NCBI GenBank assembly: GCA_035771165.1
Contig: JAWNZC010000014.1
Coordinates: forward strand, 2,083,001-2,147,000
Length of the DNA: 64,000 nucleotides
Direction of reading: 5' to 3'
From: Paragorgia papillata
Lineage: Eukaryota; Cnidaria; Anthozoa; Scleralcyonacea; Coralliidae
The notes under the pieces were generated by a model. That model made no database searches. It worked only from the letters and a program-made list of their open reading frames with translations, and was not told the origin of the DNA. This document shows positions 1-11,123 of this stretch, piece by piece. Numbering within the stretch: position 1 is the stretch's first letter; every line of letters starts with the position of its first letter. The position numbers and the translations under genes are program-made.

Positions 1-312
1 CTGGGCACGTATACTTCGTTGTAATACCCCCTTCAAATGTCGAATGGATTCATTTCTGCGTTCATATGGCCCATCCATCTCCGAATCCCCTCTGCTCAAC
101 TTTGTTCTTCTCCCTAGTTGCATCACTTTAATTTCTTCTGCAGTACCCAGTGGATCATCATCCTCACTGGCCCCACTTTTCTTTGACTTGGTCATGGGTT
201 CTCGTTTCTGTTTTTGTTTGCATGGACTAATTCCGGTCGGTTTAGGAATGGTCCCGCAACCACCATGCTTGGTTACGGGGTATCGCGAAAATCCAGGTCT
301 GAGGACTTTCCC
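1..312 (-). CDS. Retrotransposon gag-pol region, partial (runs off window edge)
   Basis: The minus strand is open without a stop from position 312 to the window edge. Its product is basic and hydrophilic, with an SGASEDDDPLG stretch and an internal Met at 195. It lies directly downstream of the gag zinc-knuckle frame and returns to the reading frame of the first gag segment, so it is probably the continuation of the same LTR element. No protease or reverse transcriptase motif is visible before the edge. The link to gag is inferred from position and frame only. Confidence 0.45.
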
Positions 313-659
313 TCACCTGATCTCTCCACTCTTCCAGTCAGGGGTTTCGAGTGACGCCTTGGAGTCCAAGAGGGGTTATATCTTCGCCTATTTGGGCAGG
401 CCTTCCACCCCCCTGGATGGGTTGTAGTGTTGCAATAATGACAACGCCAGTACTTGTTGGTGGTATTACCCCCAGTTCCCTTACGACCTTGTCTGGGTAG
501 ATGTGGGCCATCTCGTTGGAGAGCTGCTACTACAGCTTTGTCAACTGCTTCGTTAATTATGGACTCTAGATTGTTATGTTCAGAGGTAGTTGCTATGGCA
601 ACCGTTGCACTTGTCTTGAGGAGATCCCCAAACTTCTGTTGCCCTTTTTGCAATGCCAA
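273..659 (-). pseudogene. Gag C-terminal segment with zinc-knuckle-like motif
   Basis: This minus-strand frame continues the gag-like protein encoded upstream. It contains a CHYC...H...C motif with spacing CX2CX4HX6C, close to but not equal to the retroviral-type knuckle CX2CX4HX4C, followed by Arg-rich sequence. It overlaps the preceding frame at 580-659 and is offset by +1 on the coding strand. That offset is either programmed frameshifting or a decayed copy. Because the next open stretch (312-1) returns to the first frame, decay is the simpler reading. Confidence 0.6.
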
Positions 660-1266
660 TTATCACCAGTGAATCTTTTAATTTTCCAGTATCATCAAGG
701 ATCCCCTTATCCAATATACTCTCCCGGGCCCGTATATCACGTATGGAGTCACGGAATTTTTCAGCTAACAAACGAGCCTTTACTTTTGGTTCACGAAATT
801 CAGGGTCTCTATATGCATTGTCATATGCTACTTCGAGGCGGTTATAATAATCGTCAAACTTCTCACCTGGTTGTTGACTGATGCTGCCCCAGTCTTGTTG
901 ATAAGCTTCCTGGGATTTTACCTTGGCATACTTTTCTTTCAACGCCTTTAATAGCTCAGTGTCACTGGCTTGAACTTCGGTAGGTTGACGAATCGCCCAA
1001 ACAAGCACACTGTCGGTCAATTGTGCCAATAACATGTTCGCTCGTGCTTCTGGAGTTGACCACCGAACGGGCTTGTTGGTTTCACTCGTATTCGCTCGCT
1101 TTGCAACCGTCCACGCTGCCTCGAATTTATCAAATTCATCTGGTGTCACCTTGTTTCCAAATGTTGGTTTCAGCTTCGTCTCGATGGTTTCTCCTCGTTC
1201 GGCATGTCTGTCTCGTTCTCCTGACTCAGCTGCAACTACGTGGGTTTCTTTTTTTATCCAAATATA
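580..1266 (-). pseudogene. LTR retrotransposon gag (capsid-like) segment
   Basis: The frame encodes a charged helical protein with the pattern of Ty3/gypsy-like Gag: WSTPEARANMLLAQLTDSV, then a segment with LKALKEKYAKVKSQEAYQ, then PGEKFDDYYNRLEVAYDNAY. It begins just after the LTR and primer-binding site on the minus strand. No in-frame ATG occurs near the start; the only nearby ATG is in another frame and soon stops, so the 5' end is probably mutated. The frame ends at 580, where a +1-shifted frame takes over. I do not assign a named family. Confidence 0.6.
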
Positions 1267-1267
1267 C

Positions 1268-1277
1268 GCTGCCACCA
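1268..1277 (-). promoter_or_regulatory. Primer-binding site of the LTR element
   Basis: On the minus strand TGGTGGCAGC follows the LTR end after one base. A TGG start next to an LTR ending in CA is the usual form of a tRNA-primed minus-strand primer-binding site. The tRNA species was not determined. Confidence 0.5.
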
Positions 1278-1278
1278 A

Positions 1279-1438
1279 TGTGATAGTCGTTACTATACAC
1301 GAAACACTTCAAATAACGTCGAACGTAAATCTATCTTTATTCGTCAAAAATGGCGGTCAGACAACAACGCAACACACGAGGCTCACACGGAAAACCGCTG
1401 GCCATTACGTTTACATGAAAATATAGCTAACGCTCACA
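1279..1438 (-). repeat. Putative short LTR (about 160 bp)
   Basis: Read on the minus strand this block begins TGTGAGCG and ends TATCACA, giving TGTGA/TCACA inverted termini, and it contains AATAAA near 1340. It is followed by a primer-binding-like site and gag. The partner 3' LTR would lie outside the window, so the boundaries rest on the termini alone. Confidence 0.5.
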
Positions 1439-1583
1439 ATATAATTCTAGGGATTCCGACTTTTAGAGTGCTTATATCACTTGTGGGGTTTTAACGTATT
1501 TGAATAGAGCAAAAAAAGTTAGTTAATAAGTTATTTTGCCGTTTTTGATTTACTTTAATAGTTTCTGAGATATAAGCCTTTAA

Positions 1584-1856
1584 ACATGCCAATTTCGGCT
1601 TTTCGCCAAAAATTTCCGTCGTTCATTTTTAAGCAAGGGGGCCTGGGACTCAGGAACCTAAGCCGACCGTCTTCTTAGTTGGAACTCTCGTGCGTACTGG
1701 AAAACGGGTGTGAGCTCGACATTTCGATTTTTCAGTCAAATATGTGTTTTTGTGAATAATAAGCCGAAACGTAGTTGTTTTGGATTAACTCGTTCCTGAG
1801 TCCCAGGTCCCCAAGGTGTTAAAATGAACGACGGAAATTTTTGAGAATTGGCATGT
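1584..1856. mobile_element. MITE nested in left palindrome arm
   Basis: The terminal inverted repeats begin ACATGCCAATT and end AATTGGCATGT, with longer inner complementarity (TTTCCGTCGTTCAT against ATGAACGACGGAAA, and GGGACTCAGGAAC against GTTCCTGAGTCCC). The right arm of the surrounding palindrome lacks this block and so gives an approximate empty site. Confidence 0.7.
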
Positions 1857-2455
1857 TCAGAAGGTAAGCACTAAATGCCATACCGTGAGGCCCCTTGAGC
1901 CCGCATTTGGCTAATTTTGTCAGCGGTATAACCGGTATAGTAGCAACTGTGGCATCTATATTAAAAAAACAATGTTGTCATTGTCATCGTCCAGAATTGA
2001 AGAAGTATATATAGGGCGTTGCGTAGGCAGTGTTGAAACAATCGAAATTCAAAATATAGTAAGCGGTCGAAACAGAGAACGTAGTAGTCTAACGTTTCGA
2101 GCGAAGGCCCTTCGTCAGAGAGAAACGTGTAGAGTGCTCGATACAGAGATGTAGAGCTTAATATACAATTTATTTGAAACTATCAAATATATATACAGGT
2201 CGTCATTAATACACTGTATTTCACAGCGTGCTGATCAGGCCACAGCGTGCTTAACGGAATCATCAGATGACTAACGGACTAACGATGTTTGTCGATGTAT
2301 CACTGAATTTAAATTTGAATGTCGTGTCTGCGGCGGAAGTGTTAAATGTCTGGTGGTATTTCCTTGAAGTTACACAATAAGTGCTTGTTGACATGGCGAC
2401 AACTTGATAAAAGTTCATTTCTTTTATTGAGTGAAGTGATATATCATACAGAGTG

Positions 2456-2511
2456 TTTCATCAGGATTTCCAAACACCTCGGTGTTTGGAATCCTGATGA
2501 AACACTCTTCC
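2456..2511. repeat. Hairpin in palindrome
   Basis: GAGTGTTTCATCAGGATT...CCAAACACC is followed at once by GGTGTTTGGAATCCTGATGA, forming an almost perfect hairpin of about 27-bp arms with a one- or two-base loop. Confidence 0.8.
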
Positions 2512-3028
2512 GAGTGTATGATATTGCTTCTCAAACAAATCAGTATTTTAAGAGAAAATCGAGGCGAAAGTTGGCTTAATTTATGAAATTTCTTCCTCCG
2601 ATATCAAAACCTCCGTCTCGGTACTGATTTCCTTTGTTTTCGGTTCATGAATTATTAATGATTTGAGAAGGGAATTTCTGAAATATAATATGAAATTTCT
2701 CAATAAGGCAGAGTTCGCATCTTTTTTATCCGTTTTTAAAGACGGGCGCTCTGTCTAAGACTAACGACAAAAAAGATTCGAACTCTGCCTTACTGAGAAA
2801 TTTCATATTATATTTCAGAATTTCCCTTTACTCAATAAAAGAAATGAACTTTTATCAAGTTGTCGCCATGTCAACAAGCACTTATTGTGTAACTTCAAGG
2901 AAATACCACCAGACATTTATTATTATTATTATTATTTAACACTTCCGCCGCAGACATGCATATTTAAATTTAAATTTAAATTCAGTGACACATCGTTAGT
3001 CTGTTAGTCTTCTGATGATTGCGTAAAG

Positions 3029-3188
3029 TTGGTTTTCCACTGGCGAGTTTTGTCGCGCGAAGCGGCCTTTTTCTTTTGTCTTATGAGCTCTCGAGTGCAC
3101 CTAATTAGAAATCTATTCCAATCTATTCAATTTTGACAATAGAAATGTCGCTTCGCGCGACAAAATTCGCCAGTGGAAAATCGGCTTA
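3029..3188. mobile_element. MITE, foldback type, about 160 bp
   Basis: The inverted ends TTTTCCACTGGCGA...GTCGCGCGAAGCG and CGCTTCGCGCGAC...TCGCCAGTGGAAAA flank a short AT-rich core containing ATGAGCTCTC. A diverged copy is at 38693-38835. Confidence 0.8.
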
Positions 3189-4030
3189 AAGCATGAAACA
3201 CATTGTAATGACAACCTGTATATATATATATTAGATAGTTTCCAATAAATTATATATATATATATATATATTCAATATATATGTTTTTATATGTATATAT
3301 GTATATGTTGGTTTTTTTTGGCATAAAGGCTCAGACGCTCACACCAATTGACCAACGCGAATGCCCAGTTTCTGTCTCAAATCCAAAGCGAAAGCTTATA
3401 GCTTTCGGATAGCTATTCTTTTCACAACGAGTTCGGTTTGCGATAAATTAGAGATTTCATATAGAAATCGAACGATTTTCCAGTCATCAAGCGGGACTTC
3501 CTTCTCACGAATAAGTGAAATTTTAAACGTAAGGGAGACATCGGCAGCACAGTGATGTTAACTACAACACTTGCCTAGATGACCGTAGTATTGCGGGCTC
3601 AAGGGGCCTCACGGTATGGCATTTAGTGCTTACCTGTTCAGAAGCCAATGTCAGGAACTATTTGACTAAATCAAAAACGGCAAAATAACTTATTAACTGA
3701 TTTTTTTCTGCTCTATTTAAATACGTTAAAACCCCACAAGTGATATAAGCACTTTAACAGAGCGAATTATTTATCAAAACTTTATTGTTTAGAAGAGAAT
3801 AAGTACAAGTGGTCTATTAAGTGAAACAGAATTAGTTTCTAAACATTTTCTCCTTTAAAGTGACTTCTCCATCCGAGTTATTTCAACGTTACTATGATTT
3901 CTATTGAGCGTAAGTCTTGTTGTGCGTGGCCTTGATACAAAATTCGTCATTTCCGGTGGCCTAATTTTTGTATCCGCACGAGCAATCCAGCATTGAAATC
4001 AAGAAAAAATAAAAATCTGAAAAGACTAAA

Positions 4031-4303
4031 GGCCATGTCACACGAGGCAATTTTCCTTGCAACTTGCAACGCAATGGCGTTGTGTTGCAAGTTTTCCTCG
4101 TGTGACACCCCATGTTTGCAACTAGTCTCGTAACGAAAAATTGCGTTGCGAGTCGCAGAGAAAGTAGAAGTAGTTTCTACTTTTCACAACGCTACGAGAC
4201 AAGTTACAGCGTGCGACACCCCCACTGCAACTTGCAATATTTTTCAACTTGCAATATTTTTTCGGACAAAAATTGTGTTGCAAGGAAAAGTGTGACATGG
4301 CCT
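4031..4303. mobile_element. MITE with TAA target duplication (PIF/Harbinger-like)
   Basis: The element starts AGGCCATGTCACAC and ends GTGTGACATGGCCT, with TAA on both sides (4028-4030 and 4304-4306). A 3-bp TAA/TWA duplication is typical of PIF/Harbinger transposons. The inner sequence holds further complementary CAACTTGCAA blocks. Confidence 0.75.
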
Positions 4304-4308
4304 TAAGG

Positions 4309-4644
4309 CCTGCGCTAAACGTCGCACAATAGATGAATTGAATTCAGATGAATTGAATTCGAATTAATTTCGTCGGTAATGCGACGTAAATGTGACGTCG
4401 AGTTAAACGTCGAATTTAATTATTTTTACTTGGACTCGTGGAGCCTGAAACGACTTCTTGAAAACATGGCGCCGAATTGTCACTAATTCGTCGTGTCACT
4501 CGAACACGCATTATCGTCGCATTATCCGTTTTGACTCAGACGAATTTAATTGCCGAGACGAATTTAATCGAGTTATACGGCGCAGTTCCGTCGAATTAAA
4601 ATTCAAACATTTAAATTCATCTATTGTGCGACGTTTAGCGCAGG
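4309..4644. mobile_element. MITE, about 335 bp
   Basis: The inverted ends CCTGCGCTAAACGTCGCACA and TGTGCGACGTTTAGCGCAGG extend by ATAGATGAATT on both sides. It abuts the preceding MITE. No target-site duplication is obvious. Confidence 0.8.
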
Positions 4645-4646
4645 AC

Positions 4647-5140
4647 TACCGCCATTTGCAGTTGAGCTTGCGTTAATTAAGACGTTGTTTCATCATTTGA
4701 AACTCTGCGTTCATTGGACCGCAACGTATTGTTGCCAAGGGCACAACGTGACGTTGCTACGGAGTTTTGACAGGGTTTCAATTAGTGATTAATTTGTTAT
4801 AACCGTCGCCGTTGCTCTTTCTCCACCGTTTTCCAATATCTTATCAATAATGCTTCTCCTTAAGTCATCTGATAGAGCTTTCCCAACATTATATGTCCGT
4901 CCGGCCTTGCTAAATCGTTTACTAGACATTTTTTTTATAATATCTACTCGCCACGATCGCGAATAACAAATTAATCACCAATGGAAACCCTGTCAAAGCT
5001 CCGTAGCAACCCTGTCAAAACTCCGTAGCAACGTCACGTTGTGCCCTTGGCAACAATACGTTGCGGTCCAATGAACGCAGAGTTTCAAGCGATGCAACGT
5101 CTTAATTTAGCAAGCTGCAAGCTCAACTGCAAATGCGGTA
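4647..5140. mobile_element. Foldback DNA transposon remnant with transposase exon
   Basis: The inverted ends TACCGCCATTTGCAGTTGAG and CTCAACTGCAAATGCGGTA continue inward through several matching blocks, including GACGTT, AACTCTGCGTTCATTGGACC, ACGTATTGTTGCCAAGGGCA and ACGTTGCTACGGAGTTTTGA. The unpaired centre holds a small minus-strand ORF related to paired-type transposase N-termini. The element is therefore a deletion derivative that kept its first coding exon. Confidence 0.75.
4789..4929 (-). pseudogene. Paired-like helix-turn-helix transposase N-terminal fragment
   Basis: A 46-residue ORF with its own ATG reads MSSKRFSKAGRTYNVGKALS and goes on with DDLRRSIIDKILENGGERAT. The G-[KR]-[AP]-L-[ST]-DDLR...I[IV]D pattern is the start of the paired-like HTH found in Pax proteins and in several Tc1/mariner-type transposases. 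It lies in the middle of a TIR element, so a transposase remnant is far more likely than a host Pax gene. It stops after the first helices. Confidence 0.5.
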
Positions 5141-6188
5141 ACATGTTATGAGATAGTTACAGAAAATAAGATGTCAGAATCAACAGAGATCTGTCCCCTG
5201 TAACTATTTCAATAGCTTTTGAAAAAATACGCTGCTCCAGACCCCTATACTCTTGCAACGTGGCTTCGCGTTTGGCGCGTCAGGACGCTGCACGTTCGCC
5301 ATTTGTGCGTTTATGTAAGCACAAACTTAGTGCAAGACCCAATTTGTTAGACGTTCTACCGTCACAGTGTAGATCATATAACCATGGGTCATATGAATAA
5401 TTTAAATTATTTTGAGAAGAAACACTTGACCGGTGAAATCATGGGTCCGGTTTGTTTTCCAAATTTCTCCCGTCTGCCCAGGATCCAAGTCACTGCCTAA
5501 CTTCTCTAGTAACTTAAAGCTGTACAGTTATAAGTACATAGGTCAGAGTTAAGAGCCATACTACGGTTAGTTAATAGTTAGACTGATTTGTTGACTTCCT
5601 ATTCTAAAATAACGTAACTGATTTTAGCCAATAGAAATGATTTACGTCTGAAAGTAATTACTCACAAGACATGTGACCAAACAAACACTTGACTTTTACA
5701 GGTGAAAATACGCCAATCGCTTCCTAAGCTATCATTAAAGTTTATCAACTTTCGAGACTTTACTTAACAAAATACCAACGCAAACATTTCGCCGCTACGT
5801 CACGAAGTCTACTTCACAGAAAATAACTTTGCGCGAAACGGAAAACAAATTTTCAAACATTTGGTTTTAAAAGGCTTTCATTGGGGCCAGTATTTTAACT
5901 AGTTTTTATGTATATAAAATATAGGCAATTCACCACCTTTAACCTTCTATATACAACGCAACTCATATACGCAGCACTTTATACTTGGATGATACTTCCA
6001 GGTTGCTATGTTCGTCTCACTGAGTAATTGTCCGTTAACTTAAGAAACTAATATTACGCGTCTGTACAACTACTATAGTTCTCCAGCTAATTCATCCTCA
6101 TTCATGCCTCGATTTCCTGACGTACCTTGCATACTAAATTACCTACTATACAGCTCTAAAAACAACGTCTAGAATACTATTTCTGTTT
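5141..6188. other. No gene seen
   Basis: This AT-rich sequence contains no ORF with recognisable content and no clear repeat arms. Confidence 0.5.
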
Positions 6189-6231
6189 AACCCTTTCATG
6201 CGCATCGTTGTCGAACAACTTTATCTTTTTA

Positions 6232-6262
<31 letters not shown>

Positions 6263-6300
6263 GGGGAGAAGTCTCGGAAAGCCATGCGTGAAAGGTTTAA
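6189..6300. repeat. Dispersed 110-bp repeat, intact copy
   Basis: The ends AACCCTTTCATGCGCAT and GCATGCGTGAAAGGTTT-like sequence are inverted, and the core is CTAACGCCAGACGATTTTAC. Related copies are near 14168-14248 (split by a transposon), 44966-45075, 46378-46425 and 53855-53895. This uninterrupted copy serves as the empty site for the transposon at 14249-15894. Confidence 0.75.
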
Positions 6301-6892
6301 ATAACAACGGATATAATCTATATCATGAATGAACTACAGTACGTAATTTATAGTTACCTCCGTCTTGCTAACTAACCTACACTTAGTATTTTATATCAGA
6401 ATAACTTTATAAACTAGACAGCAAGCATTTACGTAGGTTACGCAGTAACTAACTGATTAGTATATTATTATATTCAGCAGATATACGATCGGGGACAAAA
6501 ATTGTTTATATCTGTCCCAACCGTTAGCAGTTGCTATGGCAAAACAGTTTAGCCAACACAAGAATTACTCCACAAGAAAAATAGATGAGATTATAAAATA
6601 TTTGTTTTCTACATAATCTACAAGCTGCCCCCAGTTGTAAACAACTTACTAACCTCTGACTATACAACATGGGTAAATAAGCTCTTTTTGTACTTACCTT
6701 TGGAAACCACCATTGATTTCAATTTTAAATTTATAAATATTCCTCAACGTAATTCTTGCGGATCAATTTTGTGCTTCTTAGATCTTTCAACTTTCTTATA
6801 CAAACAAACTTTAAACAGAAGTAATACCATGATACGTTCTTACCGGGTAATTTAATCTCTATTCCCCCAACCATGACATGTCGGGAAATTAG

Positions 6893-6974
6893 CGATTAAA
6901 TGTCCCCTCAATCCTCGGGAGGACTTCCACAAATCCTCCCTCGGCTTTCGGGGACATTTAATCACTAATTTCCC
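6893..6974. mobile_element. Small hairpin MITE
   Basis: GGGAAATTAGCGATTAAATG and CATTTAATCACTAATTTCCC are inverted arms around a GGAGGA-rich loop, about 82 bp in all. Confidence 0.75.
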
Positions 6975-8430
6975 TATGTTTATTTATTTATTTACAAATC
7001 TTTAGATACGGTAACCACATCAATCCGGCTATAAGGATTGTTTTCCATGGGGCCATGTGATACTACAAAAGTCTAATAATCTAAAATGGCTTTCGTACAA
7101 ATGATATATAAAATGCTTGTCTTTTGTATAAAGTTCTAAAATTAACCTAACTAACTAACTAACTATTTACAAGTAAAATCAATAAAAGAACTATAACTTT
7201 CAACGTATATGGTACATGTATCAATTTAAATTTAATCTTGTGGCAAGGTATTCCACATCATGGCACCTCGATAACCAAAAGTTATTTTCTTCGAAGCATT
7301 TGTGTTTGGTTTAGGGAGATACAATTTACTATTGTTGCTCCTTAAATCATAGCAATCCCGATCTGTTGAACTAAATAAACGACTTTGTTTCGAGTTTCCA
7401 CATTTATTTACTAGGGATAAGAGCTGCTCAACCCTCCCACACGTGTTACATCCGATTTTCGTTAAAGTATATCTGTTGCCGATGAATAATAACTGTCACC
7501 AGTAATTAAGCGACCGGCTTTATTCTGTAATTTTTGCAGTCGTTCTTTTAATTTACATGAACAATTGTCCCAGACAAGGGAACAATAGAAGTAGTTGGCA
7601 CTAAAGCTTTATATAATCTTTCAAAAACTCATTAATAATTCATGAGGAAAACACAAACAAAAGAAAATCATGACCGTATCGTGTCTTTATATGTGATAAA
7701 GATACCTCCTGATTTACATAAACTTTAGCTTTGATTTTCTCGGCTTAGACAAGGTTAGATATAAAAACACTCGGCTAAGGCTTCGCCTCGTGTCTTTATA
7801 TCTGATAAAACACTCCTGCTCGTTTATTAAACAGTACTTCTAAACTTTCTTTACTGATAACGTCTTTAGCTCTTCGCAAAACCCTTATCCCCCATTAGAT
7901 ATTTTTTTAGAAATATTATCAATATAGGTTTTCCATGTTAGTTTTTCATCAATGAAAACTCCAAGAGTTTTGGTGCTATCTACTCGTTTAATAATTTGAT
8001 TTTCGATGAAAATATGCGGACCGTTTCGATTTGTGATAATCTTTGACTGGATCCAATTATCATATATTCAGTTTTGCTGATGTTTAATGAAAGTTTATTT
8101 GCTAATAGCCAGTCCTGTAAATTATCTAATTCTTGGTTTAATTTTGCTTCGCTGTCTTGCCCTGAACAACCGGTTACAGTTATATTAGTATCATCGGCAA
8201 ATATAGCTGGAGTGTAATTGTTCAAACTAGGCAGATATTTATATAAATTAAAAACAATAAAGGTCCTAAATTTGACCCCTGAGGCACACCAGTTTTCATA
8301 TACTTCATAGAAGACAATGCTCTTCCCACCTTACAGACTTGGCCACGGTTACTTGGATAAGAAATGAACCATTGTAGCGCAGTACCTCTAACACCACACA
8401 GCTCTAATTTTTTTAATAATATACTAAGTC
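6975..8430 (-). pseudogene. 5'-truncated non-LTR retrotransposon (CR1/L2-like LINE)
   Basis: On the minus strand, reverse transcriptase pieces occur in order. TGVPQGSNLGPLLFLIYIN (8290-8240) is followed by the catalytic FADDTN motif in the ORF at 7980-8225, then KTLGVFIDEKLTW near 7930. Next comes the connection region LQKLQNKAGRLITG near 7530, a YRGAMMWNTLP block near 7260, and a (TAAA)n-type tail near 6980. This is the usual order in CR1/L2/Rex-type LINEs. Frameshifts, stops and an insertion at about 7630-7850 show the copy is dead; the endonuclease part is missing. Confidence 0.85.
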
Positions 8431-10600
8431 ATGTTATTGCTTATAATAAACAGTTATAAATAATTCTGGAACTCAACACTCGTGTATTTGGTCGAACATA
8501 TACCTTTCCAGAAGTGTATTTCTCACTCGGAAGCGAAACATTTTGAAAACAATAAGTTACATAATGATCAATTGGACCTCTTGAAAGTTATTCGCAGCTT
8601 GATTACCATTTTGGAGGATTATATAGATTGCTAGTTGCTAGACCTTTATCAGCCAAGAAATTCAGACAATAAATAATAGAAATAAAAATATCAATAATCA
8701 GTAAAATAATAAAATAATAATAATCATAGTAAAGTAACAATAACAAGACGCCTGCTCAAGGCGTTCACTCGGGCTACTGATTTCTGAAAGCTTCGCGTAG
8801 CCTGTGCGTACTCTAGCAAGACAACATGACAATGGCAATGCATAATTGCATAGATTTTCACAAATAGAATCTATGGTCTTATATGAACTGCAGCGGTGCA
8901 GGAAGCGCCGAAGGTTTGCTAATGTAATATAAATGTAAACAAGGCCGTTTTTCTGAAAATTAAACAACGGATCTATAAATATTTAGCAGACAAAACCTAG
9001 TGTCGGATTCGGCAGAATCAAGCGATCATTTTGATATAGAATTTATTTAAATTTGGACAAACAGAAAATATTTAAACATTTTTTGAAACGCGCGTTTCCA
9101 AATGTAATACGACACGCGACACCTACGATATATCTACATGAACAGTTCACAATTGATATCTTACCGGTATTTGCTCTATTTGGTGCTTATTATTATACTT
9201 GCATTTTGTAGTTGTCGGAATATAAAGCAGCAAGGCCATGGCCAACCTGTTTTGAAATAGCTCGTCATCTTTTACGTACTAGGTCTACCGCGATCGCCGG
9301 CCGTGTGCAGTTGTAAACATTGTAAAGCCTTTGTAAGCATGTTTATGATGGAGACAATTGTCAGCCGCTTTAACTGATCAACTATAACTCGGTCACTTGG
9401 AAAAGGTAAAGCTATTCAAACAAGGCGAAAGCCGTTACTAGGTAAACAGTACGTATATGTTCTTTGATATACTGTGGCCCTTTCTTGTGTCTCTGGTCCT
9501 CAAGTCAAACTTCCTAGGCTAGGTACTGATGTCAATACGGCATTTTTTCGCGTCTGTAGTAAATTCGTCTATTCTGTCTTCATGGACAAACCTTGTCAGC
9601 AACATTACTGATCAACTACTCATGAATTCACCAATACCGTCGGAAAACACCTCAACCCAATTCGATCAAAGGCAAACAAACTCGAAAACATGCCTTTACA
9701 TGCAGTTTCGCAAGGCATGACAGGTTGATGCAATAATGCAATTTTGTGTGGCGAAAAAAATAACAAACGGAGCCGAAACCTAGACTCGGCCACCACAGGT
9801 AGCCCGAGTAATAAAACAACAAAAACAACAACAATAATTTAAAATTATTTGAAACTTACTAAAAAATAGTATAATAATAGCAATCAAACTAATAATCGAG
9901 TTAATAAATAATATGATATAAATATCAATAACAAAAATATATAGAAATAAATAGTAACTAAACGTTTTGTTTCAGTTTGGCGTTTACTGCATTCGTTGAG
10001 TACGTCCCTGACGAAAACTTTGTAACAAATTGGTGAAACACCAGAAAATAAAATTGTAATTACTGGCAAGTCAACAAGCTTTGGATTTTATTCGTGGAAA
10101 TTTCATCAAGCAATCAAAAGCAAAATTATTCAGAGCGTTAAACATTCGATTACACACACAATCAAATGCATTGTTCCTCGCCTAGAGATGCATTAAAACT
10201 CTAAATTTTTACCACACTGCAATTTTATATTGCACATGTGAAAAGCTGGCGATTTGCGAATGCAAGATATTTCGCAATACTCGTAGCCGGATGTATTACA
10301 CATAGTAATAAACGGCACGTTGTTCGTCGCGAGAGAAACGCAGACAACTTTCCGTTGTGTTTTTAGCTACCCCATAGTGATCTACAAATTCCAAGTCTTT
10401 GATCTTCTAAACAACGTTTGGATTCCATTTAAATTTTCTTTTACCGCGGAAAATCTTTGTAAAATAATTGTGCTTCGGTACAATCAGGCTGGCTAGTACA
10501 TTAGTATAGTTATGTTGATTTCGTATTTTAATCGGTAAATGTAATGATGGTAAATGTAATGATGTTATCCTAGCTTGGATCAGACGCAACCATCTTTACA
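8431..10600. other. No gene seen
   Basis: Low-complexity AT-rich stretches and short spurious ORFs only. CGCCTGCTCAAGGCG near 8750 resembles the terminal palindromes of the 9-bp-TSD transposons described below but has no partner. Confidence 0.45.
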
Positions 10601-10610
10601 ACAGTCTGCA

Positions 10611-10860
10611 GATCGTTTTCATCTGACGTCACTGCGGCCATACTGGTGTATGAAACCAGCGATCACGTGAGTAAAAACGATCCATAGGTCATTTTCACAA
10701 AGGCCAGTAACTTGGATATTCTTTTTATGTGCATGTTAAAAACCTTTCTCGCCACGTTTGTGCGCTTGCAATTCAAAAGACTTTTTGCTTCAAAACAAGG
10801 ACAGAAAGGCTCATTTAGATACACATAAAACATTTTGGAGCGCGGGAGAGAACCAATTAC
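10611..10860. repeat. Two short repeat copies related to 43278-43797
   Basis: GATCGTTTTCATCTGACGTC...CACGTGAGTAAAAACGATC (10611-10683) is an internally shortened version of the element at 43622-43797. The next 170 bp (TTTCACAAAGGCC, TTGCAATTCAAAAGA) are a diverged copy of the MITE at 43278-43445. Confidence 0.6.
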
Positions 10861-11030
10861 TCACAGCGTGAGCGATTTAGTAATATAAATAACAAATTAA
10901 GCTCTTGTAGTCAATAACATTTAGCAAAACGTCCACGAAATTAAATTGGTACTACATTACATACACAAGAACGAGGTTTTTACACGAAAACAGTACAAAC
11001 CTATTTGACTATAAAATAATTTACATCACC

Positions 11031-11123
11031 TCGCTTTTAAATTTGAACGATATTTTTATGTTTACAATAACCCAATATGATCAATATTGGGTTATTGTAA
11101 ATATTGGGTTATTGTGAAGATAA
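11031..11123. repeat. 93-bp direct repeat, copy 1, with inner palindrome
   Basis: This block (TCGCTTTTAAATT...GAACGATATTTTTATG, then ACAATAACCCAATAT and its inverse ATATTGGGTTATTGT) recurs at 11688-11782 with about one mismatch. The two copies bracket a 0.57 kb duplicated segment. Confidence 0.85.

Larger units (their letters stand above)
1467..3765. repeat. Large nested imperfect palindrome (about 2.3 kb)
   Basis: Sequence at 1467-1560, 1854-1912, 2165-2430 and 2664-2720 reappears in reverse complement at 3670-3760, 3593-3645, 2825-3240 and 2770-2826. Examples are GTGCTTATATCACTTGTGGG against CCCACAAGTGATATAAGCAC, and GGCCCCTTGAGCCCGC against GCGGGCTCAAGGGGCC. Each arm is interrupted by a different MITE, which explains the asymmetry. 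The layout fits a foldback element or an old inverted duplication. No convincing protein lies inside. Confidence 0.75.

Noticed and set aside
1034..1426. Plus-strand ORF of 130 codons over the gag region
   Set aside because: Antisense to the gag-like frame and across the LTR; no homology.
9529..9834. Overlapping ORFs on both strands near 9.6 kb
   Set aside because: Short, no homology, no splice context.
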